A stretch of DNA of 64,000 bases from Erodium maritimum (Eukaryota; Streptophyta; Magnoliopsida; Geraniales; Geraniaceae), in assembly GCA_963921825.1 (NCBI GenBank), contig OY997588.1:65120617-65184616 (forward strand). Reading direction: 5' to 3'. How positions within the stretch are numbered: position 1 is the first letter of the stretch; every line of letters begins with the position of its first letter. Position numbers and translations under genes: made by a program. Under the pieces are notes generated by a model that saw only the letters and a program-made list of their open reading frames with translations, did not search any database and had not been told where the DNA came from. Of the stretch, positions 10,530 to 20,566 are shown piece after piece.

Positions 10530-12217
10530 TGTTGGGTCTCGAGGTAGGGTTGGAGATGAACCAACTCGCAGCGGAAAATCAATGAAAACCAAGAGACAAT
10601 TAAAACCATGAAACAACTAACAAAGAATGGATTAACAAGAGAAAAATTCAGCACTAGTTCTTACCAAAACAAGAACACCGGTTAACGAATGATTGGCTTG
10701 AGTCTCCAAGACGCCTACGTATCCACATGGGAATCAAAGCCACGTAGTTCTTCTCTTTGAGGACTCAAGAACACAAACATGGAGGTGGAAACTAGCCAAA
10801 CCCGAAATGGCCATGGAAGAGGGAGAGAAAATGTGTTTCCTATTCTTGTCTTGTGTTTGTTATGTTGAAAAAAGATGACTTAAACATAACAAAACCCATA
10901 CTTGTCCAACTAAAGGCATGGGACAAGTATGGTGTCAAGTAAGGTGTAAATAGGACAAAGTATGGCAAGACAAGATTGGGTTTGGTGGTGAATCACCAAC
11001 ACCTTAATCCTTGTCTTTCTTACTTAGTACTAATTAATCAAGACTTGATTAATTAGTTCCATGGGCCTTGGTTGCATGGGCCTTTCATGGGCCTCTTGGA
11101 ACATGGCCCGTGGCCATTTCCAATGAGGTACCGTGATTCGCTCATCGCCTCCATGCCTTCCATACCGGAAATGTCCAACATTATCCGACGCGATCAATCC
11201 CAAGACTCCAAGCCTTGTCTCGATCTGTGAATTCCTATTCACTTACGGGCACATGACCCAAAACCCAGTTTTGGTCATGTCCCGAGACAACTCCCTTTTG
11301 GCCATTCTCCATAAATGTGTCAATGAGTTTCATCCTCCGGTGTGACCCTTAGGTTTATGCATGTCAATAGATCAACGTAAAATCCCATTTTACTTGATCC
11401 TATTTAAGTGGCAACTAACGAGACTTTAGTATTGCCTGACACTACATAACGAATCGACCCCGTCGATTCTAACCTTTCCGTCGTCCCTGTCATTATCCTT
11501 TTATCTCCGATATCCTGATTGAGATAAGGCATAGAGCCGTCATCCTTATTATTCTCAATCACCGTTCCTTGATATGTGAGATGACTGAAGATATGATACC
11601 CAGTATCATGTGCATGGCCATGCTATTCTTCCAGTCACTCTCGATCAAGTGGCCGAGAACCGATATCTTTCCCATACCTTAGTATGAGGGATAAATCCCT
11701 TAGCCGTCTTTCGTGTCACTCATGTAGCCCGTCCCCAAGCCAATCCTGGCCGTTATGGAAGCCCTGTTACGGACAACGTTAGGCTCAGGTCAAACTCAGT
11801 TGTTGACTACATAGCGATCACAAAGACTCCTTGGTCTAAGGATACATGACAAGCTACAACACTGAATATGTTCATGACTTAATCTATGGCACATATTCAG
11901 GGCGGTTCGTCCAATATCATGTCCCACATGATATCTATGATCAGACTCCGGAATCTCATTCCAATGACTAACAGAACGTAAGCCATAAAGAGCCATCTTT
12001 CATACTAGTCGCTTCTAGTGAAGCTTTGTTGACTAGGGACCCATCGAGTGTGATCTATCTCGATCTATGGTTCTATTCGCATGGTGGGCATAGATCAGAG
12101 CACACATCGATATATTACTCCAACACATAAGTAATATAAAGCCGCTTTAATTTTATTGCTAACGATGATATATAAATTTGGACATTTAGGATTGAACTAC
12201 GGGCACTAAGACTAACA
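10530..12217 (-). repeat. Copia 3' LTR (1,688 bp)
   Basis: Downstream LTR in element orientation, bounded by TG...CA. It adjoins the polypurine tract at 12,218-12,228. It is equal in length to the partner LTR at 17,300-18,987. Confidence 0.95.
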
Positions 12218-12228
12218 ATCTCCCACTT
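12218..12228 (-). promoter_or_regulatory. Copia polypurine tract
   Basis: AAGTGGGAGAT on the minus strand, directly upstream of the 3' LTR; it primes plus-strand DNA synthesis. The same tract precedes the LTR of the second copy (35,860-35,870). Confidence 0.9.
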
Positions 12229-13791
12229 GCCCTAGTTCCAATCTAAACTCCAATATGTCCCCATCGACTTTACATGTCTAACATGTTCAGGCAGTGACAC
12301 TGCCTTAGTCAACGGGTTGGCTATGTTATCATCTGTTGCAATATCGGTTATCTTCACTTCACCTCAGTTCAGTATTTATCTGATGAGGTGGATACGCCGC
12401 AGTACATGTTTGGATTTGTTATGCGATCTAGGCTTTTAGCTTGCGCAATGGCCCTTGTGTTGTCGCAAAATGGATTCACCGGACTGGATGGGTTTTTAAT
12501 TACACCCAGCCCTGCCATGAATTTCCAATCCACATAGCCTCCTTAGCTGCCTCTGCAGCATCCATGTACTTGGCCTCTGTCGTAGATTCGGCAATGGTAT
12601 CTTGCTTTACGCTTTCCCAGCTAAAGCTCTGCCATTCAGCGTAAACACATATCCTGATTGACTTCTAAAGTCATCTGGATTTGTCTTGGAAAACTAGCGT
12701 CTACTCATCCTTCGACGACTAGTTCAGCATCATCTTTCCCCCGGGTTAGAATGATGTCTACTGGTACAACATAAGGCTTACGAGACGTCTGGTCTCATAC
12801 ATGTCATGGCATATATGATCGATCCTGCCCCCAGGCGCATAGGATTCTCATCATCCTTTTCAGCTCATCAGGTGTCTTAGGACACTGAGTCTTGCTGAGA
12901 TGAATGCCATGACTAGTGGGTAAGAGTCCTTTCTTTGAATCGAGCATTAAGAACCTACTCAATGCCTTGTTCACATAGGTTCCCTGACTTAAATCCAAGA
13001 CCCTCTTGGTGCGATCTCTACATATCTTAATCCTTAAGATATGAGAAGCATCGCCTAAGTCCTTTATTGAAAAACACTTCCTCAACCAAGCTTTAGTCTC
13101 GTGCAAGGTTGGGATGTCGTTTTCAATGAGAACCAGAAAGATAATATTGCTCCCACTAGCCTTCTTATAAACGCAAGATTAATCCTCGTTCTTGATTAAG
13201 CCAAATCCAATTACAGCTTCATCAAAACGAAGGATCCAACTCCGAGAAGTTCGTTTCAATCCTTAAATGGATTTCAACAACTTATAAATCTTTCCTTTAT
13301 TCTTCGGATCGTCAAAACCTTTGGGCCGAGACATACAAACGTACTCAGTCAAATTTCCATTTAGGAAAGCGGTTTTGACATCCACTTGCCATATCTCGTA
13401 ATTATGATACGCAGTTATGTCAAGAAGAATTTGGATCGATTTTGACCATAGCCACTAAGGAGAAGGTTTCCTCATAGTCAATCCATTGGATCTGCCTATA
13501 ACCTTTCGCCACCAGTTGAGCTTTGTAGGTCAGAGGGTTGCCGTCCATGTCCATCTTCACCTTGAAGATCCATTTGCATCCTATGGTCCTCACACCATTG
13601 ATGGGATCAACCGGTTCCCAGACTCGGTTGTCCGACATGGATTGCATTTCCTCCCTCATGGCTCCCAGCCATAACTCGAAGTTGGGCCCATCCACGACTT
13701 CCTGAAAGGTGGCTGGATCATCGTGATCCACCATGACTTCATTGTCACCTCCGGATACCATATCTTGGAGGTGGAAGATTGATCCTTTCAA
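12229..13791 (-). pseudogene. Copia RT and RNase H, catalytic box deleted
   Basis: RVT_2-type reverse transcriptase in fragments. The N-terminal part (13,420-13,791) includes WLGAMREEMQSM, NRVWEPVD and CKWIFKVKMDMDG. The middle (about 13,110-13,400) includes WQVDVKTAFLNGNL. The C-terminal part (12,804-13,130) includes CFSIKDLGDASHILRIKI and LSQGTYVNKAL. Where members read FLVLYVDDILLIGND this copy reads FLVLIEND, an in-frame loss of about 7 residues including the catalytic YVDD. The RNase H end survives at about 12,290-12,520 (DNTRAIAQAK region, clearer in the 35.6-kb copy). Several frameshifts and stops are present. It cannot reverse transcribe. Confidence 0.85.
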
Positions 13792-13879
13792 ATCGCCTTG
13801 GACCTTCCGGAATTGTAACAGGAATTGGTTCTTACTCTACGACAATCTCTGGCTCCTTTCTACTGGGTTGCCAATTGGT

Positions 13880-15115
13880 TTAGACAGATCTGTACCATCC
13901 TGAATTTCTTCGAGATGCACAGTCCTCCCAATGACGTCTTTGGAAACAAAACTTCTTTTCCATAAAGACCCCACCCCAAGCGACGAACACCATGTTCTCA
14001 CTGGGATTGTAGAAATAGTATCCCCTTGTTGCTTTGGGATACCACACGAAGGTGCATATCTCAGATCTTGGTTCGAGCTTAGTCGAAACCAAATGTTTCA
14101 CATAAGCCTCGCAACCACAAATCTTTAGGAAGGACAAAGCGGGCATCATCCCGTACCATTTTAAAATGGTGTCCCTTCCACACCATTCGTCGAAGCCCGA
14201 TTCACTATGAATGCGGTCGTCTCTAGAGCAAAACCCCTAAAAGAGATTGGGAGATTAGTCCAACTAATCATGGAACAAACCATTGTCTAACAATGTCCGA
14301 TTTCTCCGTTTGGCTACACCTTTCAACTACAGTGACCTAGGAGGAGTCCATTCCAAAAGGATCACATTCTCTTTTAGATGATGTAATAACTCTGTGGTCA
14401 AGTATTTTCCACCTCGATCCAATCGAAGTGCCTTAATACCTTTGTCGAGCTGGTTTTCTACTATAGTCTTAAACTCTTTGAATTTATCAAAAGCTTCAGA
14501 CTTATGTCTCACCGAATAGACATAACCATATTTACTGTAATCATCAGTAAATGTGATAAAGTAGCTAAAACCCCTCCTGACAAGTGAACTTATTGGTCTA
14601 CACACATTCGAGTGTATCAGCCCCAATAATTCACCCGCCCTTTCACCACGATCGATAAAGGGCACTTTAGTCATTTTTCCCATCAAACAAACCTTGCACC
14701 TATCGATCGAATGGAATTCGAATGAACCTGAAAGCCCGCACTTCTGAAGTGCTGATAGGCGCTTCTTGTTTATGCGACCCAAATGACAGTACCATAACAG
14801 AGTTAGGTTTAAATCGTTGGATTTAGACCTCTTGGTATTAACGGAATATATAGAACTTGAGGCATTGTTACCCATATCTAATATGTACAATCCTCCAACC
14901 ATGTCAGTACTGGTATAAAACATATCATTGCATATAACATTGAAAACTCCATTTCCAATATTAACATTATATCCTTCCTTGTCAAACACGGATACAGATA
15001 TAATATTCCTACTAAAAGTAGGTATGCAATATACATTATACAATACTAAGACAAGACCTCTTGGCAAAGCAAGACTCATGGATCCTACAGCAGTTGCCAC
15101 AACTCTGAGGTCCAT
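13880..15115 (-). pseudogene. Copia integrase (GAG-pre-integrase plus rve), decayed
   Basis: Open from 15,115 to 14,327 with LYNVYCIPTFSRNIISVSVF, then the zinc-binding pre-integrase (LWYCHLGRINKKRL, then CKVCLMGKMTKVPF). The catalytic core follows. The first Asp is Asn here (LIHSNVCRP instead of LIHTDVCGP), while FTDDYSKYGYVY and ALRLDRGGKYL remain. After a broken stretch, 14,149-13,880 gives the usual C-terminal region (LKICGCEAYVK, EPRSEICTFVWYPKATRGYY). This enzyme would insert the cDNA. The Asp-to-Asn change alone should inactivate it. Confidence 0.85.
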
Positions 15116-15510
15116 TTCGTGCTTTCCAAATCTCTCCTACTTTCAGCCACCATATATTAGTGCATGTGTGAGATTCAGTCATGGTATCTAATACCCATGA
15201 ATCTTTGGAAGTAGAGAGATGTAGCTCTATAGAGTTAATACCGAATGAAGGCACGATCCCACCGCCCTTCCTTAGATCATCCAGGTTTCCTGATGAAGGC
15301 GCAGTCCTACTGCCCTTCTTCAGATCATCCAGGCTATTTGATGAAGGCGCAGTCCCACTGCCCTTCTTCAGATCAGCCGTGAACTTCCTGTAATCCCGGT
15401 TCCAATGATCAGGCTGTTGGTGGTAGAAGCAGACATTCTCAGGTGTCTTATCTTTCCTGCCAAGTGCGCATGGGCCCAGCCCTTGCCACTTCCAATTCCC
15501 TTGTTGACCA
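15036..15510 (-). pseudogene. Copia gag C-terminus and protease, decayed
   Basis: The translation has NVCFYHQQPDHWNRDYRKF, a zinc knuckle in which the CCHC pattern has lost its second and last cysteines. A linker of three 16-residue repeats (LKKGSGTAPSS type) follows, then SKDSWVLDTMTESHTC, where the protease motif DTG reads DTM. This is the polyprotein-processing part of the element. Both active motifs are damaged. Confidence 0.75.
15236..15380 (-). repeat. 48-bp tandem triplication in the Copia linker
   Basis: Three units with period 48 bp (GATGAAGGC-type words at 15,244, 15,292 and 15,340 on the plus strand), each encoding about 16 residues. They lie between zinc knuckle and protease and keep the frame. 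Confidence 0.85.
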
Positions 15511-15744
15511 TCAGAGTATCCTTGGATCCCAGATCCCTGAGATATTCTTCTCAGCAGCTGATGACACTTCATGTAACTCTGATATGGTCTTAGAGACAGC
15601 CTTGTCAAGGACATATTCTTTGCGTTCAGACTTGAGGACTATCCTCAAAATTCTGTACCAGTCCAAATAGTTTGTCCCATTTAGCTTGACCCTGTCAAGA
15701 ATGGTTTTTAATGACAAACTATTTTTGTTCGCTGAATTTGCCAT
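15511..15744 (-). pseudogene. Copia gag N-terminus (UBN2 type), internally deleted
   Basis: Starts MANSANKNSLSLKTILDRVK and continues LNGTNYLDWYRILRIVLKSE, the standard start of plant Copia gag. After about 65 residues the frame jumps to the zinc-knuckle region, so most of the capsid domain is missing. Confidence 0.85.
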
Positions 15745-17286
15745 TTGATCTACAACAGATAAAATTCAATCAGTAAACTGAATAAATTTTATGAAGATCA
15801 AGCTTAAACACCAACAATCAATTCTAAACCTTTAGAATCTGAAACCAAGATCCTTGATTCACTCGATTAAGCTGAACTAATGCTCACCACTTAATCGAGC
15901 TATGTAGGTAAGACTCCATCCAATCACATCCAATGTGACTCTTGGCTAGGGTATGTACTTATGTACACGACTTACCCTATCTGTTACCCTAGCTCAACCT
16001 CAGGCCGAGAATCGTAGTCGGGTCCACCAATTTTCAACTATGGCTCGTCACTATGTAGGTGCTCCGCTAATGCGCACGACACCCACATATGTCGTCCAAA
16101 CCTACTACCCCGCTTCCCCATGGATGCTCCGCTAATGCGCACGACAACCATAGGACGGGGAGGTAGTAAGGTGTTGATGATTGGGAGGTATCGGACATGA
16201 CCCGCTTTTACTTGTCCAGTTGTGTTCAAAACTTTGGCACATCCTAGATGCGATGAGCACATCAACTACATTCCAAATGCAATGATGCCTCAAATTACAT
16301 CCAATGTAATTCTTCCTTTGAACCCGTCAACTACATCCAATGCAATGACGGTTCTAAGGGTTCACACACAAGGATTAAAATTTCAATTTTATCTTTGCAT
16401 GTGAGGTGATATGCTCGGTAAATAAAGTTAAGCATGCAATTCTAAAACACATAGAATTAATCATGCATAAAATAAACCAAGCATAAAGCGATAAATGTGC
16501 ACATAATAGCCCCCTAAACTAACTCCCACTAGCTTCTTGAGCTCCACCGACTCCAAGCCGATGCCAACACCCGAAAAGCCACCAAATGACCTTTTCGCCC
16601 TTTCTTCGTCTTGAGTAAAATATTACAATTTAATACACGACTCGCAGGTCGGGAATAAATAAATATTACAAACAAGTGGTTCGACGACCACACCTTGAAA
16701 GAATAATTACACGTTAACTCTAACGGCTCGCAGGCCGTGAAAAGCGATAAATAATTAAATTGAGCTCGGGGCTATTATGTACACCATGCCAACATCACAT
16801 CACACATCGTGTTATCAAACAAGCATGTTATCAAACATCATGTGATTTTCCGGTTTTAATTAATAGCCAAGTTTCGAAATTTTTGATGCTCGGTTTATCG
16901 AAACCGTTCAAAAATGAAACTTTTGAACATTTGATCTTCGAGTTCATCATGACGGTTCCAAACTCGTCATAACTAACAAAACGGTTTAGCCTTGGCATAT
17001 CAACCATCCAATGGTCATGCTTGGCCTAGCTCCGTCCAACGGAGCCCCGTTCGGTCCCGGTTTCGGCTCCCCGAGAGTCCCGCTCCCGAGACCCAAAAAA
17101 TCAAATTTTTTTCAAAATTTCCAGATTTGAAATAATTTTCAAAAATTCATTTTACATGCATTAAATCCATAAACAATAATTTAAAACATGTTATCAAACA
17201 ATTTAGCAAAACAACATGCCAAAAACGAAACTTTCAAGCAAAACCGAAACTTTGAACACCGTCTTGTGAATCCCGAAGGTAGCACG
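15745..17286 (-). other. Copia untranslated leader
   Basis: About 1.5 kb between primer site and gag start with no coding frame of note. It contains a 21-bp direct repeat (TGCTCCGCTAATGCGCACGA at 16,059 and 16,124) and an inverted pair around 16,105-16,170 (CTACTACCCCG against the complement of CGGGGAGGTAGTA). A structured leader is plausible. Confidence 0.6.
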
Positions 17287-17298
17287 GCTCTGATACCA
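17287..17298 (-). promoter_or_regulatory. Copia primer-binding site (tRNA-Met)
   Basis: TGGTATCAGAGC on the minus strand, one base from the 5' LTR. Confidence 0.95.
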
Positions 17299-17299
17299 C

Positions 17300-18987
17300 T
17301 GTTGGGTCTCGAGGTAGGGTTGGAGATGAACCAACTCGCAGCGGAAAATCAATGAAAACCAAGAGACAATTAAAACCATGAAACAACTAACAAAGAATGG
17401 ATTAACAAGAGAAAAATTCAGCACTAGTTCTTACCAAAACAAGAACACCGGTTAACGAATGATTGGCTTGAGTCTCCAAGACGCCTACGTATCCACATGG
17501 GAATCAAAGCCACGTAGTTCTTCTCTTTGAGGACTCAAGAACACAAACATGGAGGTGGAAACTAGCCAAACCCGAAATGGCCATGGAAGAGGGAGAGAAA
17601 ATGTGTTTCCTATTCTTGTCTTGTGTTTGTTATGTTGAAAAAAGATGACTTAAACATAACAAAACCCATACTTGTCCAACTAAAGGCATGGGACAAGTAT
17701 GGTGTCAAGTAAGGTGTAAATAGGACAAAGTATGTCAAGACAAGATTGGGTTTGGTGGTGAATCACCAACACCTTAATCCTTGTCTTGCTTACTTAGTAC
17801 TAATTAATCAAGACTTGATTAATTAGTTCCATGGGCCTTGGTTGCATGGGCCTTTCATGGGCCTCTTGGAACATGGCCCGTGGCCATTTCCAACGAGGTC
17901 CCGTGATTCGCTCATCGCCTCCATGCCTTCCATACCGGAAATGTCCAACATTATCCGACGCGATCAATCCCAAGACTCCAAGCCTTGTCTCGATCTGTGA
18001 AGTCCTATTCACTTACGGGCACATGACCCAAAACCCAGTTTTGGTCATGTCCCGAGACAACTCCCTTTTGGCCATTCTCCATAAATGTGTCAATGAGTTT
18101 CATCCTCCGGTGTGACCCTTAGGTTTATGCATGTCAATAGATCAACGTAAAATCCCATTTTACTTGATCCTATTTAAGTGGCAACTAACGAGACTTTAGT
18201 ATTGCCTGACACTACATAACGAATCGACCCCGTCGATTCTAACCTTTCCGTCGTCCCTGTCATTATCCTTTTATCTCCGATATCCTGATTGAGATAAGAC
18301 ATAGAGCCATCATCCTTATTATTCTCAATCACCGTTCCTTGATATGTGAGATGACTGAAGATATGATACCCAGTATCATGTGCATGGTCATGCTATTCTT
18401 CCAGTCACTCTCGATCAAGTGGCCGAGAACCGATATCTTTCCCATACCTTAGTATGAGGGATAAATCCCTTAGCCGTCTTTCGTGTCACTCATGTAGCCC
18501 GTCCCCAAGCCAATCCTGGCCGTTATGGAAGCCCTGTTACGGACAACGTTAGGCTCAGGTCAAACTCAGTTGTTGACTACATAACGATCACAAAGACTCC
18601 TTGGTCTAAGGATACATGACAAGCTACAACACTGAATATGTTCATGACTTAATCTATGGCACATATTCAGGGCGGGTCGTCCAATATCATGTCCCACATG
18701 ATATCTATGATCAGACTCCGGAATCTCATTCCAATGACTAACAGAACGTAAGCCATAAAGAGCCATCTTTCATACTAGTCGCTTCTAGTGAAGCTTTGTT
18801 GACTAGGGACCCATCGAGTGTGATCTATCTCGATCTATGGTTCTATTCGCATGGTGGGCATAGATCAGAGCACACATCGATATATTACTCCAACACATAA
18901 GTAATATAAAGCCGCTTTAATTTTATTGCTAACGATGATATATACATTTGGACATTTAGGATTGAACTACGGGCACTAAGACTAACA
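17300..18987 (-). repeat. Copia 5' LTR (1,688 bp)
   Basis: Upstream LTR in element orientation, near-identical to 10,530-12,217. Differences seen by eye lie near 17,734, 17,787, 17,894, 17,900, 18,003, 18,299, 18,308, 18,388, 18,584, 18,676 and 18,944. Confidence 0.95.
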
Positions 18988-18992
18988 GTCTG

Positions 18993-19600
18993 CAGTAAAG
19001 GAAGTATCGGCCGAGCAGAGCCGAGAATTTCCGCGAGTGGCGTGCGAGTTCCCCAAGGTCTCCCCTAAGGAATTGAGCGGGTTGCCACCAGTTCGTGAGG
19101 TGGAGTTCGGGATTGACTTGGTGCCGGGAACGGCAGCGATATCGATGGCGCCTTACAGGTTCTCGCCAGCCGAGTTGACCGAGCTGATGAGTCAGCTCGA
19201 GGAACTTCGGGAGAAGGGCTTATTCGTCCGAGCACATCGCCGTGGGGAGCGCCAGCACTCTTCGTGAAGAAGAAGAGTGGAGAGCTTCGGATGTGCATGG
19301 ACTACCGGAAACTGAACCGGGTTACGGTGAATGACCGATACCCGATGCCGAAAATTGATGACTTGTTCTACCAGTTGAGAGGGTCGACGTATTCCTCGAA
19401 GATCGACCTGCGATCCGGATACTACCAGTTGCGAGTCCGAGAGGGGGACGTCGCAAAGAATGCATTCCGGACATGCTATGAACATTACGAGTTCTGGGTG
19501 ATGACTCTGAACTACCGAACGCACCTGCAGCATTCTTGGACCTGATGAACAGTATAGTCCGGCTGTTCTTAAATCAGTTTGTGGTGGTGTTTTGTGGACG
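18993..19600 (+). pseudogene. Gypsy reverse transcriptase, N-terminal half, broken
   Basis: Resumes the Gypsy pol after the Copia. The translation has [20 protein letters not shown] and [20 protein letters not shown]. After a frameshift near 19,250 it continues [31 protein letters not shown] and [20 protein letters not shown] second shift near 19,510 leads to FLDLMN and FLNQFVVVF, but the catalytic FIDD/YVDD that should follow is replaced by unrelated residues. The thumb, connection and RNase H regions are missing, so this RT cannot work. Confidence 0.9.
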
Positions 19601-19909
19601 ACCAGGATCCGGGAGATAGTTGCCGGCGGTACGGACGCCGAGGGCTGGGATCGTTGTACAAATTGGGAGTTACAGTATCATGGAGGTTTGTACTTACCGC
19701 GTGACGGCGGAGGCGACGAGCTACGAGAGTCGCAGCATTCGCGTCTAACAGTGCACGTGAATAGCACTAAGAGGAGCGCGACATCAGGTGGCATGTCTAG
19801 TGGAGCGGGATGCGGAGATCGGTCGCGAAGTTAGTTTCGCGATGCCTCGCCCGTCGGCGGGTGAGAGCCGAACAACAGCGTCCCGCTGGATTATTGCAGC
19901 CATCGTCGG
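19601..19909 (+). other. Gypsy pol region without recognisable domain
   Basis: Stands where RT C-terminus, RNase H and the integrase N-terminus belong. No conserved motif could be read in any frame. Most of about 2 kb of expected coding sequence is deleted or scrambled. Confidence 0.5.
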
Positions 19910-20516
19910 TTGCACGGTGGAAGTGGGGGCACGTCACGATGGGTTTCGTGAGTGATTGGCCGAGTTCGCCTACAGCGACAGCTTTCAGGCCAGTATCATG
20001 ATGGCACCGTTCGAAGAGTTGTGTGATAGGCCATGTCGGTCGCCCGTGTGCTGGGCAGAAGTGGGAAATAAGAGGTTACTGGGTCTAGAACTGGATCGAG
20101 AGACAGCTGAGTTGGTCGTGCCAAAGCGTGAGCGGTTGAAGACCGCGCAGAGTTAGCAGGAGTTATGCTGACTGACGGCGCCGACCTCTCGAGTCAGCAA
20201 TCAGTGGTCATGTGTCCCGGGAGGTGAGCCCGAAAGCTAAACTAATGCGTTTCAACCGCGGCGGAGGCGGGTTAGCCCCGCGGTGTATCAGACCTTTCAA
20301 GGTCTTGAGTACGTCTTTGAGTGGGCAAATGTCGAGGTAACGGGTGACGTCCCGTGTAAGGAGAAACCGATGTGGGCAAGGGATCTACGATGGCAGGTCC
20401 TGCACGGAAGGGTTATCCGCTTAGAGCTGGTGTTGTGGCAACACCACGAGGCCGAGTCGACTTGGGAACACGGGGACGAGGTTCGCACGAAGTACACCGA
20501 CCGGTTCGACTCCTGA
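19910..20516 (+). pseudogene. Gypsy integrase C-terminal part and tail, broken
   Basis: Shows WLAEFAYSDSFQASIMMAPF, CRSPVCWAEVGNKRLLG and ETAELVVPKRERLKTAQS, the conserved end of the plant Gypsy integrase core. After frame changes, 20,283-20,516 gives VTGDVPCKEKPM, LELVLWQHHEAESTWEHGDE and YTDRFDS, the usual polyprotein C-terminus. The catalytic DDE residues upstream are not readable. The stop at 20,514-20,516 lies about 40 bp before the polypurine tract. Confidence 0.85.
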
Positions 20517-20550
20517 AGTGCGTTGTTCTAAATTTCGCGGACGAAATTCC

Positions 20551-20561
20551 TTTAAGGGGGG
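20551..20561 (+). promoter_or_regulatory. Gypsy polypurine tract
   Basis: TTTAAGGGGGG, ending 5 bases before the 3' LTR, the expected plus-strand primer. Confidence 0.85.
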
Positions 20562-20566
20562 TAGAT

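Larger units (their letters stand above)
10530..18987 (-). mobile_element. Nested Ty1/Copia retrotransposon, defective
   Basis: Complete 8,458-bp element inserted in the Gypsy pol in reverse orientation. Both LTRs are 1,688 bp, start TGTTAGTC and end CCCAACA on the element strand. The flanking duplication GTCTG is perfect (10,525-10,529 and 18,988-18,992). The gene order gag, protease, integrase, RT, RNase H is that of Ty1/Copia. The LTRs differ at about 11 positions by eye, so the insertion is young. Even so, gag lacks its middle, the zinc knuckle is degraded and the RT YVDD box is gone. A relative supplying proteins in trans is implied. A 3'-end copy of the same family sits at 35.56-37.56 kb. 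Confidence 0.95.
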
